64,000 nucleotides of DNA from Rhodocaloribacter litoris (GTDB taxonomy: Bacteria; Bacteroidota; Rhodothermia; Rhodothermales; ISCAR-4553), in contig NZ_CP076718.1 of NCBI RefSeq assembly GCF_011682235.2, forward strand, positions 2,117,782 to 2,181,781, in the 5' to 3' direction. Positions within the stretch are counted from its first letter, which is position 1. Each line of letters opens with the position of its first letter. A program made the translations under genes and the position numbers. Positions 53,554 to 61,762 of this stretch are shown here, in pieces. Under the pieces are notes generated by a model. That model made no database searches. It was not told the DNA's origin and saw only the letters and a list, made by a program, of their open reading frames with translations.

Positions 53554-54158
53554 ATCGCCCGCTTCTCGGTCCAGGTGCGGACCTGCGTCTCCAGGCGATG
53601 GCGCAGGGCTTCGACGAGACCGGCGAAACACCGGGTGGTGGCTTCGGCGCGGCGGCGACGGGCCTCCTCGGACTCGTCCACGGGCGACGGGAAGGTGCAG
53701 CGGCTCAGCACGTTTCCCTCTTCCGTCAGGAAGATGAGTTCATATTCATCGCCGGGCTGAACGCGCATCGTCATGCGGGGCTCGACGCCGTCGTCGAGGC
53801 GGAGCAGCAGCATGAAGTCGTAGTAGGTCTGCCGCTCGGGCAGCACCATGATACCCAGCACGAGCTGCTTCTTGTCGCAGCCCAGGAAGGCGAGCAGGGC
53901 CGCATAGAGCCGGTGTGCCAGCATCGCGACGGTCTCGCGCTCGGCCTTGTCGGCCGCCTTGGCCCGGGCCTGCGTCTGCAGGAGCATGGTGAACGGCGTC
54001 ATGCCGTCCGTACCGGCACGCACGGCCGGGGCCAGCGGAGAAGCTCCGGGACCAACGTCGGGATCCGGCGATGCGGGTGGAACAACCCCAACCGCTTCCG
54101 ATCCCCGATCAACGGGAACAGGAAGGTCGCGGTGCTGATAAAGCGAGGTGTGTTTCAT
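53547..54158 (-). CDS. Hypothetical protein
   Basis: About 203 residues from MKHTSLYQHRDLPVPVDRG; upstream ATG codons make the start uncertain. The C-terminal 140 residues (LLQTQARAKAADKAERETVA, LVLGIMVLPERQTYYDFMLL, MRVQPGDEYELIFLTEEGNV) look like a compact alpha/beta domain. The first 60 residues are proline-rich and probably disordered. No family is recognised. It is convergent with the displaced aminotransferase end. Confidence 0.55.
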   Translation of the reverse strand: MKHTSLYQHRDLPVPVDRGSEAVGVVPPASPDPDVGPGASPLAPAVRAGTDGMTPFTMLLQTQARAKAADKAERETVAMLAHRLYAALLAFLGCDKKQLVLGIMVLPERQTYYDFMLLLRLDDGVEPRMTMRVQPGDEYELIFLTEEGNVLSRCTFPSPVDESEEARRRRAEATTRCFAGLVEALRHRLETQVRTWTEKRAIY

Positions 54159-54291
54159 GAGAACAACGGGCATGTGAGCGTGGCGCCATGCCGGACACGG
54201 CATCCCTAGCATCGAACAAAGCCCGCCCCGTTTAAAGTGGCGCACGCGAAAAAGTCCGGTCGTGGCTGCGGGCGGGTCGGGCCTGCACGAT

Positions 54292-55233
54292 ATGACCGGG
54301 GCCTCCTGCCCCCATCCTCCATCCGCAGCCCGGGCACAAGCCCCCGCAAGCTGCCGGAGCAAGCGCTACCCGACGGAGTCGTTGAAAACCGAATCGAACC
54401 TGCCGCCTGATCCCGAGGCGATCTACCGCCTCATCTACGAGCGCCGGTGGCCGGAGGTGCTGGAGGTGGCCCACCGGCACGCCCCCGCGCTCCGCGACGA
54501 CCCGCTGCTGGCCCGGGCGATGCAGACATTCGTGACGGCCTTCTTCACAGACCGGGAGGCCGGAACAGCGACGGACGAACTGCTCGAGAAGCTGTTGTTG
54601 CTACACCGGGGCGGCTTTCTCTCCCTCCCGGACGCTCACCTCGACGCCCTGGTGGTACACCTGGTGCAGCGGCATGCCGGCAACCCGGCCCGGGCACTCG
54701 ACTACGCCCGCTTCCGCCCGGAACATCCCGTCTGTGCGGCCTTCCTCCGCGCACATGGTCCCCCGGAGATCGAGACCGTCGGGCATGCCCGCGAAGACGT
54801 CCTGGAAATCACCCACACCCGCCCGTTCGCGGAGGCGGACGCCACCCGCAGCCTGTTCCGGTCACAACAGGAGGCGGACTTCTTCCTGGCCGTGCGAGAG
54901 GTGTTCGCCACCTACTTCGTCTATCCGAACGTGGCCCTCAGCAGCGTCCTCGACTACGAGCGCCTCCGGGACCGGCTCTCGGGTGCGGAACGCCGCTACT
55001 TCTTCCGGGCGCTGATCGACTGCGTCGTCTTCGACCAGCACGCCGGCTATCGCCCGCGCTATTTCTTCGAACTGGACAGCCCGCACCACGACGACGACGC
55101 CCGCCGTGAGAAGGATCGTCTCAAGGAACGCATGCTGGCGCTGGCCGGGCAGCGGCTCTACCGCATCCGGCCGCGTGCCGCCCCTCCCGGGCGGGAAACC
55201 TTCGTGGCGCTGCTGAAAGCCATCCCGCTGTGA
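54292..55233 (+). CDS. DUF2726-like protein with nuclease-type fold
   Basis: Up to 313 residues; the start is uncertain (a TTG at 54381 before KTESNLPPDPEAIYRL is also plausible). The C-terminal 110 residues (QEADFFLAVREVFATYFVYP, then FRALIDCVVFDQHAGYRPRY and FFELDSPHHDDDARREKDRL) match DUF2726, a PD-(D/E)XK-like domain. The middle has helical TPR-like repeats. It may be a nuclease or an inactive relative; no defence genes are adjacent. Confidence 0.7.
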   Translation: MTGASCPHPPSAARAQAPASCRSKRYPTESLKTESNLPPDPEAIYRLIYERRWPEVLEVAHRHAPALRDDPLLARAMQTFVTAFFTDREAGTATDELLEKLLLLHRGGFLSLPDAHLDALVVHLVQRHAGNPARALDYARFRPEHPVCAAFLRAHGPPEIETVGHAREDVLEITHTRPFAEADATRSLFRSQQEADFFLAVREVFATYFVYPNVALSSVLDYERLRDRLSGAERRYFFRALIDCVVFDQHAGYRPRYFFELDSPHHDDDARREKDRLKERMLALAGQRLYRIRPRAAPPGRETFVALLKAIPL

Positions 55234-55307
55234 GGGGACTTGCCTTTTGCCCGCCGCTGCCGCACCTTTAGAGCGTTTTTCCTCACACCTCATCCGCCGT
55301 GCCGTCG

Positions 55308-55613
55308 ATGCGCTCCGTGCTGCAACGGATTCCGGTAGAAGCCCTGGTCTGGGCGGCCGGCCTGGCAGCCCTCGCCTGCCTGGACCCGAACGCCCGGCAC
55401 CTGTTCAGCCTGTGCCCGCTCAGGAACCTCGGCTTTACGTTCTGCCCCGGCTGCGGCCTCGGGCACGCCGTGGCCCATCTGTTTCGCGGCGACCTGGTCG
55501 CCTCGTGGCAGGCACACCCGCTGGGCCTGCCGGCGGTCCTGGTGCTCGCCGGACGCATCGTGGCCCTCGTGCGACAGGCCCGGCACACCCCGAACGTATC
55601 GCACACCGGTTGA
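55308..55613 (+). CDS. DUF2752 membrane protein
   Basis: A 101-residue protein from MRSVLQRIPVEALVWAAG. FTFCPGCGLGHAVAHLFRGD is the DUF2752 signature (C-P-x-C-G-x-x-x-A/H), between two hydrophobic segments. The role is unknown; the gene is often found with TM2-domain genes, as here (8 bases upstream of the next gene). Confidence 0.85.
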   Translation: MRSVLQRIPVEALVWAAGLAALACLDPNARHLFSLCPLRNLGFTFCPGCGLGHAVAHLFRGDLVASWQAHPLGLPAVLVLAGRIVALVRQARHTPNVSHTG

Positions 55614-55621
55614 ACACGCTT

Positions 55622-56002
55622 ATGTCCAAAGTCATCCGCTACCTGCCCGAGCTCGAAGGCGACGAGCAGGTCTACGTGGCCACCCTGCTGAAAAACATGA
55701 CCGACGAGCAGGCGGAGCAGTTCGCCCACGTCTACCGGAGCCGCCGCCGGGACGCCAACACGGCCCTGATCCTGGCCCTGCTGGGCTTCGTCGTCATGGC
55801 CGGCATCCACCGCTTCTACCTGGGCCAGATCGGCATGGGGCTGCTCTACCTGTTCACCGCCGGCCTCTGCTTCATCGGCACCATCGTGGACCTGTTCAAC
55901 ATCAAAAAGCTCACCTTCGAACACAACCGGAAACAGGCCGATGAGGTGATGCATCTCATCCAGGGTGCTTTCCCCGCTCCTCCCGGCCAGCTCACGGAAT
56001 GA
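55622..56002 (+). CDS. TM2-domain membrane protein
   Basis: A 126-residue protein starting MSKVIRYLPELEGDEQVYV. Residues 45-95 form the TM2 pair of helices with a short loop (ALLGFVVMAGIHRFYLGQIG, then LYLFTAGLCFIGTIVDLFN). The N-terminal 40 residues are acidic. Function is unknown. It forms a probable two-gene unit with DUF2752. Confidence 0.88.
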   Translation: MSKVIRYLPELEGDEQVYVATLLKNMTDEQAEQFAHVYRSRRRDANTALILALLGFVVMAGIHRFYLGQIGMGLLYLFTAGLCFIGTIVDLFNIKKLTFEHNRKQADEVMHLIQGAFPAPPGQLTE

Positions 56003-56035
56003 GGAACCCGGTGGTTGCACCCTTGCCGCGAAGCC

Positions 56036-56054
56036 ATCCGACATCCGCAATCCG

Positions 56055-56056
<2 letters not shown>
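56036..56056. repeat. Short heptamer-period repeat at the start of the PQQ-enzyme gene
   Basis: ATCCGAC ATCCGCA ATCCGAT, the last unit overlapping the ATG at 56055. It has only three units, so weaker than the other cases. Confidence 0.45.
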
Positions 56057-57182
<1,126 letters not shown>

Positions 57183-57223
57183 AACGTTGAACGTTCCGCG
57201 TTCCAACGTTCCAACGTGCCAAC
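57183..57223. repeat. Heptamer-period repeat after the PQQ-enzyme gene
   Basis: Units AACGTTG AACGTTC CGCGTTC CAACGTTC CAACGTG CCAAC, directly after the stop codon. Confidence 0.65.
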
Positions 57224-57235
57224 TGGGACGTCCCC

Positions 57236-57302
57236 GTAGCCGCGGGCTTCAGCCCGGGACGGCCGACGGGTCCAAGGGCCCACCCGTGAAGGGTGCGGCT
57301 AC
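57236..57302. repeat. REP-like palindromic unit (GTAGCCGC...GCGGCTAC)
   Basis: GTAGCCGC (57236-57243) and GCGGCTAC (57295-57302) are inverted copies. The left part GTAGCCGCGGGCTTCAGCCC contains its own hairpin (GGGCTTCAGCCC). This is the form of extragenic palindromic (REP/BIME) units. Confidence 0.7.
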
Positions 57303-57360
57303 ACCGCCGGGCACGATGCCACACCGCCTCACCCCACACGGGCGAACGGTAAGCGCTGGC

Positions 57361-57434
57361 ATGTTCCACGTTGAACGTTCAAACGTGCCACGTTCCAACG
57401 TGCCAACGCACGAACGTGCAACGCTTCAACGTCC
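57361..57434. repeat. Heptamer-period repeat overlapping the amidase 3' end
   Basis: Units built on AACGTTC/AACGTGC with a 7-8 base step (ATGTTCC ACGTTGA ACGTTCA AACGTGCC ACGTTCC and so on). The last bases lie inside the amidase stop region. Confidence 0.6.
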
Positions 57435-58439
57435 GAGGACGGCCTTCGGCAGGTGCATCGACACGAGCACGTGGGGCACGTCCACCACCTCGGCGATCTT
57501 CAGGTCGCCCGCCAGCGAGGCCAGCACGTAGGCGTCCTCGCGCGTGAGGCCGTGCTCGGCGACCAGGTAGTCGATCATGTACCGGGTGGCCTTCCTGGCG
57601 GCCTCGTCGAGCGTCTCGGCAAAGGCGGTGACGGCGTAGAAGTCGTCCGACTCGTACTGCGGCTCGGGGATCGGCCGCCCGCCTTTGAGGACGTTGACCT
57701 CGTAGACGATCCGCATGGGCGCCTCGATGGCCGTGCCGCAGACCTCGCCGTGGCCCTGCGCGGCGTGCGTGTCGCCGATGGAGAAGAGCGCGCCCTCGAC
57801 GAAGACGGGGAAGTAGACCGTCACCCCCTCGGTGAGGTTCGGGTCGTCCATGTTGCCGCCGTTGGCGCGGGGCGGGATCGTCGAGAGCATCTCATCGGTG
57901 GCCGGGGCCACGCCCATCACGCCGGGGAACGGCTTCAGGGGGATGGTGATGTCGTCGTTGAAGCGGGCCACGGTGGCGCCGTCTTCGAGGGTGAAGAGCT
58001 TGAGGTACGACTCGGTGAATTCGTCGGCGAGGAAGCCGAAGCCGGGCACGATGGCGGACCAGCCGTAGTCGCCCATTTCGATCTCATGGAGCGTCACGGC
58101 CAGCACATCGCCCGGCTCGGCGCCTTCCACGTAGACCGGCCCCGTGAGCGGGTGGATCGGGTCGAAGTCGAGCGTCGCCACGTCCTCGACCGTCGATTCG
58201 GGCGTGAGCTGCCCGTCGGAGGCTTCCTCGGTGTGCACTTCGATGACGGCGCCCGAGGGCACGCGCAGCACCGGGGGGATGGCAGCGCTGAACCGGTTGT
58301 GAGTCTGGTCCTTCGTCAGGGTGTACTGCGGCTCGGGGACGGTCCGGGTAGCCGGGGCGTCGGAGGGGGCGGGCGGTGTTTCGACGGTGCAGGCGGCCAG
58401 CAAGAAGCCGGCCAGCCAGGGAAACAGACGGGTCGACAT
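57426..58439 (-). CDS. Acetamidase/formamidase family lipoprotein
   Basis: A 337-residue enzyme from MSTRLFPWLAGFLLAACTVE, a lipoprotein signal with the lipobox at LLAAC. The FmdA/AmdA fold is marked by TLTKDQTHNRFSAAIPPVLR, GPVYVEGAEPGDVLAVTLHE, RANGGNMDDPNLTEG and SIGDTHAAQGHGEVCGTAIE, with metal-binding histidines. Such enzymes hydrolyse small amides to ammonia and acid. Surface location is unusual compared with cytoplasmic relatives. Confidence 0.92.
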   Translation of the reverse strand: MSTRLFPWLAGFLLAACTVETPPAPSDAPATRTVPEPQYTLTKDQTHNRFSAAIPPVLRVPSGAVIEVHTEEASDGQLTPESTVEDVATLDFDPIHPLTGPVYVEGAEPGDVLAVTLHEIEMGDYGWSAIVPGFGFLADEFTESYLKLFTLEDGATVARFNDDITIPLKPFPGVMGVAPATDEMLSTIPPRANGGNMDDPNLTEGVTVYFPVFVEGALFSIGDTHAAQGHGEVCGTAIEAPMRIVYEVNVLKGGRPIPEPQYESDDFYAVTAFAETLDEAARKATRYMIDYLVAEHGLTREDAYVLASLAGDLKIAEVVDVPHVLVSMHLPKAVLGR

Positions 58440-58637
58440 GGCACGGGGGAAATGGTTGAAATGGTCGTTTCGACGTCGGGGATGCCTGAAGACAGGCCAA
58501 ACCACCCGTAAGATCCGGCAACCGTGCCGTTTCTGCAAAGCGGCGGGGAATTCCGGCGGCCGGCCGCGCCCGGGCGAAACCCCACGCCGGTGCATGGATT
58601 AGGAGACCTGCTTGCTCCCGACCCATCGCCCTCTGTG

Positions 58638-59702
58638 ATGTCTTCATGCAATAAAGCTCCTCTGCCGTGCCGGTGGACGGCAGCCGTGCTGGCATCCCTG
58701 ATGCTGGGGCTGACGGGCTGCCTGCCCCACGCCTGCAACCGGATCGAGTCGCGGGCGTTGCTGCCGGCGGACTCGCTCTCGCGGGCGCTGGCGGCCACGC
58801 TGCCCGTGGACACGCTCCGCCTGCAATGGCAGGTCACCGCCTCGGACGACGTGCCGATGGCCCACCCGCGCACCGTCCGCTTCGGGCCGGACGGGCGGAT
58901 CTATGTGGCCGACACCGAGCGCCACCACGTGCTCGCCTTCACCGGCGACGGCGCCCTCGCGGCCAACCTGACGGGCCCGGACTTCGAGTACCCGTACCTG
59001 GCCGGCTGGCGGGGCGACACCCTGGTCGTGTTCCACCCGATGAAACGCCGGGCCGACTTCCTGGTGGAAGGCGCCGTGGTGCGCGCCGTCACCACGCCCG
59101 GCGACCTCCCGAAGCGCGGCACCCTTCAGTACCTGGCCACCACCGGCCGGGGGCTGTACCTGAAGGTGCTCGGCGAAGACTTCGCGGGCTACCTGGCCCG
59201 CCTCGACGACCGGGGCCGCATCGCCGAGCGGTACCCGCTGCCCGGCCCCGCCTGGCGCCATGCCGGCCTGCTCCGCATCCGGGGCGACACGGTCCTGAGC
59301 CTGGCCGGCTTCACCCCCGCCATCGACGTGCTCACCCCGGACGGGCGGCTCGACTCGCTCGCCCTCACCGGCTTCGACTCGCCCATGCTCCCGCGCCGCC
59401 GTCTCTTCCTCCTGGGCGAGACGCACGAGCCGCCCCTGCTGACCGCCTCGGCCGACGCGGCCGGCGACTATCTATTCGTCCTCAACATGCGCCCCGGCTG
59501 GCTCCGCGTCGACGTCTACGACGCCGCGGGGCGTATCCGCCATATCCTCACGCAGGAAAACCCGGCCTTCAACCAGGAATACTATCCGGCCGATCTGGCC
59601 GTACGCCGGGTGGCGGACGGGGCTTACGAGCTGGCCGTCATCGCTGTCAAGCCCGACGCGGTCCTGTCGCTCTACCGGTGGCGGCCCGGCGCGGCAATCT
59701 GA
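58638..59702 (+). CDS. Beta-propeller (NHL/6-bladed) lipoprotein
   Basis: A 354-residue protein from MSSCNKAPLPCRWTAAVLAS; a lipobox LTGC is at about residue 28. The mature part carries NHL-like strands (PRTVRFGPDGRIYVADTERH, LAWR-type and GRIRHILTQENPAFNQEYYP segments). Similar 6-bladed propeller lipoproteins are common in Bacteroidota and are of unknown ligand. It is divergent from the amidase gene by 198 bases. Confidence 0.75.
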   Translation: MSSCNKAPLPCRWTAAVLASLMLGLTGCLPHACNRIESRALLPADSLSRALAATLPVDTLRLQWQVTASDDVPMAHPRTVRFGPDGRIYVADTERHHVLAFTGDGALAANLTGPDFEYPYLAGWRGDTLVVFHPMKRRADFLVEGAVVRAVTTPGDLPKRGTLQYLATTGRGLYLKVLGEDFAGYLARLDDRGRIAERYPLPGPAWRHAGLLRIRGDTVLSLAGFTPAIDVLTPDGRLDSLALTGFDSPMLPRRRLFLLGETHEPPLLTASADAAGDYLFVLNMRPGWLRVDVYDAAGRIRHILTQENPAFNQEYYPADLAVRRVADGAYELAVIAVKPDAVLSLYRWRPGAAI

Positions 59703-59714
59703 TGAAATTTCCTC

Positions 59715-59921
59715 AGGAGTTACGCAGTTGAGACCTGTGCGGAGGGAGGGCTACCCCTCAGTCGCTCCCCTTCGCAAGGGAGGGGCCTGAAAAGCTGAAA
59801 AAACGCCCTACGAGCCCTTCCTCCTGGCCGCACCTGCGGCCGAACAGGGGGAAGTACCCCGAAGGGGGGATGGGGGTCGCCCTGAAACGTGGCGGCTTCG
59901 TCGCCTACTGCATAACTCCTG
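59715..59921. mobile_element. MITE-like element, 207 bp, with TIRs and 5-bp target duplication
   Basis: Terminal inverted repeats CAGGAGTTACGCAG (59715-59728) and CTGCATAACTCCTG (59908-59921) differ at one base. Direct repeats TTCCT flank the element (59710-59714 and 59922-59926). There is no coding capacity. Interior hairpins include CTCCCCTTCGCAAGGGAG and GGCCGCACCTGCGGCC. Shares blocks with 6181-6373. Confidence 0.85.
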
Positions 59922-59926
59922 TTCCT

Positions 59927-60208
59927 GTCGATGCACCGAAGGCGCGTGTAATCAAGGCGTTCGAGCCTAGAAGGTAATCACCTGTATAACGAGCGCATCA
60001 AGCGCATCAACGCGGTCGCAGGGGCGCTCGGCGTTTTCCGTGGCCGGCATTGCTGTCGCGCCGGCTGGTTGCTATGCTGAACGAACCTGCCCGTAGGCCC
60101 CGCGCTGGTTATGCGCAAGCCGTTATGCCAGGGGTCGGCGTGGATCGTTTGTTGATAAGCCCGCTTGCCGAGGTCTGCCGCGACACGTAAATTGATCTCT
60201 GTCCATAG
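59927..60208. other. Gap without recognisable gene
   Basis: 282 bases between the MITE and the riboswitch. No convincing coding sequence or RNA is seen. Repeated GTTATGC words occur near 60105-60130 (GGTTATGCGCAAGCCGTTATGCC). The nrdBA promoter probably lies in the last 100 bases, but no strong hexamers stand out. Confidence 0.5.
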
Positions 60209-60422
60209 GGCGAGGAGTCCCGGCCGGATAGGCCGGGCGTAAGAGGGAACACCGGTGCCCCTGAGAAGGGAAAGCCGGGGCTGTGCCCGCAACTGTAAGC
60301 GACGCAGGGCTACCCGCAGCGAACGCGCGTTCACTGGCCTGTCCGGCTGGGAAGGACGCGCGGGAGCGGGGATGCCGGCTGGGGATCCAGCACGTCGCGA
60401 GCCAGGAGACCTGCTCGTCGCC
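60209..60422 (+). ncRNA. Cobalamin (AdoCbl) riboswitch
   Basis: Core elements are in order: GGGAACACCGGTG, AAGCCGGGGCTGTGCCCGCAACTGTAAGC split around 60275-60300, and the B12 box GCCAGGAGACCTGC (60401-60414). A P1 stem can form between GGCGA (60209-60213) and TCGCC (60418-60422). A terminator hairpin follows at 60507. Cobalamin should reduce expression of nrdB and nrdA. Confidence 0.95.
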
Positions 60423-60506
60423 CGTTGCTTTCCACCTCCGGGATCAGAGGTTCGGAGCACTACCGTGACGGGGTCTGCCGTGGGCAGGTGCCGGATCTGT
60501 ATGTCG

Positions 60507-60536
60507 CCCGAACCCATGCCGGGGTTCGGGTTTTTT
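60507..60536 (+). terminator. Riboswitch-controlled terminator before nrdB
   Basis: Perfect 9-bp stem CCCGAACCC/GGGTTCGGG (60507-60515 and 60522-60530) followed by six T. It lies between the riboswitch and nrdB, so control is probably by transcription termination. Confidence 0.9.
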
Positions 60537-60613
60537 GATGCCCGTACCGCCGGCATGGGGGCACCCGGTCGGGTGCCTTGCTGCATCCCGGTCCCAGCCG
60601 TTCCGGACCGTCT

Positions 60614-61696
60614 ATGCAGACCCGCTACACCCTCGGCAACCGCACCTTCGTGCTCGATGCGGCCCGGGCCGAGGCCGCACTTGCTGCCAAACGCGTCATC
60701 AACGGTCGCGAAACCCTGGCCTTCAACCTCCTGCCGTTGCGGTACACCTGGGCCTACGATCTCTACCGCACGATGAAGGCCAACCACTGGGAACCGGAGG
60801 ACATTCCCATGCACCGGGACGTGGCCCAGTGGCGCAGCGATACCCTCACGGATATCGACCGCTGGATCGTCCGCATGGCCGTCGGCTACTTCTCGGCCGC
60901 CGAAGGCATCGTCGGAGACAACATCCTCCATGTGGTCCGCGAGCTCGTAACGGCCAGCGAACTCAAGCTCGTGCTCGGCCGCCATGCGCACGAGGAAAAC
61001 ATCCACGCGGATTCGCTCCTCTACATGATCTCCTCGCTTGGCATCAACCCGCACGAGTGCGAAGCCATGTTCGAGGACATCCCCACCATACGTAACAAGA
61101 ACGCCTTCGTCACCCGCATCTCGCACGCCCTCCGGCGGGACCTGGACCTGACCCGCACGGAGAACAAACAACTGCTGGCACGCAACCTCTTCGTCTTCGG
61201 CCAGTGCATGGAGGGCACCCAGTTCTACGGCCTCTTCGGTATGGTGCTCAGCCTCTACCGGCAGGGCAAGTTCCCGGGTATCGGGCAGATGTTCCGGTAC
61301 ACCCTCCGGGACGAATCCAACCACATCGAGTTGTTTCGCCGGCTCCTGCTCGAACTGGTGGCCGAGAATCCGGAGGTGTGGACGGAAACCTTCCGCAACG
61401 AACTGCGGGCGCTGATGGCCGAAGCCGTGGCACTGGAGGAAGCCTTCATCCGTGACTGCCTTCCGTTGCCTTCCGTCGGGCTGCACCCCGACGAGTTCGT
61501 CGCCTACATCCATTTCATCGCCAACCGTCGCCTCGAAGGACTCGGGCTGGAGCCGCTTTTTCCCGCGCAGGCGAACCCGCTGCCCTGGCTGGCCGAGCTG
61601 ATGGACATCCGCAAGGAGCAGAACTTCTTCGAGGGGCGCGTGACCGAATACCGCAAGGCGTCGGCACTCATTCCGGCCGACGACGACGAGTTGTAG
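60614..61696 (+). CDS. nrdB: Ribonucleotide reductase small subunit, class Ic type
   Basis: A 360-residue subunit starting MQTRYTLGNRTFVLD. All six metal ligands are present: E97, E128, H131, E200, E234 and H237. The first is Glu rather than Asp, and the residue at the radical-tyrosine position (four after H131) is L135; the segment EENIHADSLLYMISSLG aligns with the chlamydial class Ic region where Phe is found. This implies a metal-based (probably Mn/Fe) radical initiator. It works with NrdA to make deoxynucleotides. It lies downstream of the cobalamin riboswitch and 66 bases before nrdA. Confidence 0.92.
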   Translation: MQTRYTLGNRTFVLDAARAEAALAAKRVINGRETLAFNLLPLRYTWAYDLYRTMKANHWEPEDIPMHRDVAQWRSDTLTDIDRWIVRMAVGYFSAAEGIVGDNILHVVRELVTASELKLVLGRHAHEENIHADSLLYMISSLGINPHECEAMFEDIPTIRNKNAFVTRISHALRRDLDLTRTENKQLLARNLFVFGQCMEGTQFYGLFGMVLSLYRQGKFPGIGQMFRYTLRDESNHIELFRRLLLELVAENPEVWTETFRNELRALMAEAVALEEAFIRDCLPLPSVGLHPDEFVAYIHFIANRRLEGLGLEPLFPAQANPLPWLAELMDIRKEQNFFEGRVTEYRKASALIPADDDEL

Positions 61697-61762
61697 GGCT
61701 ACCCCCGTCACGCGCCGGCTCTGCCGGGCCCCGTAGTCCCATTCCTGCAAGCACTGACGACC

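Noticed and set aside
54292-55233. Restriction or defence nuclease
   Set aside because: The DUF2726 fold is nuclease-like, but no methylase or defence partner is adjacent. The evidence supports only a domain call.
57183-57434. Possible CRISPR array
   Set aside because: Repeat units are 7-8 bases, drift in sequence and have no spacers of constant length. No cas genes are in the window.
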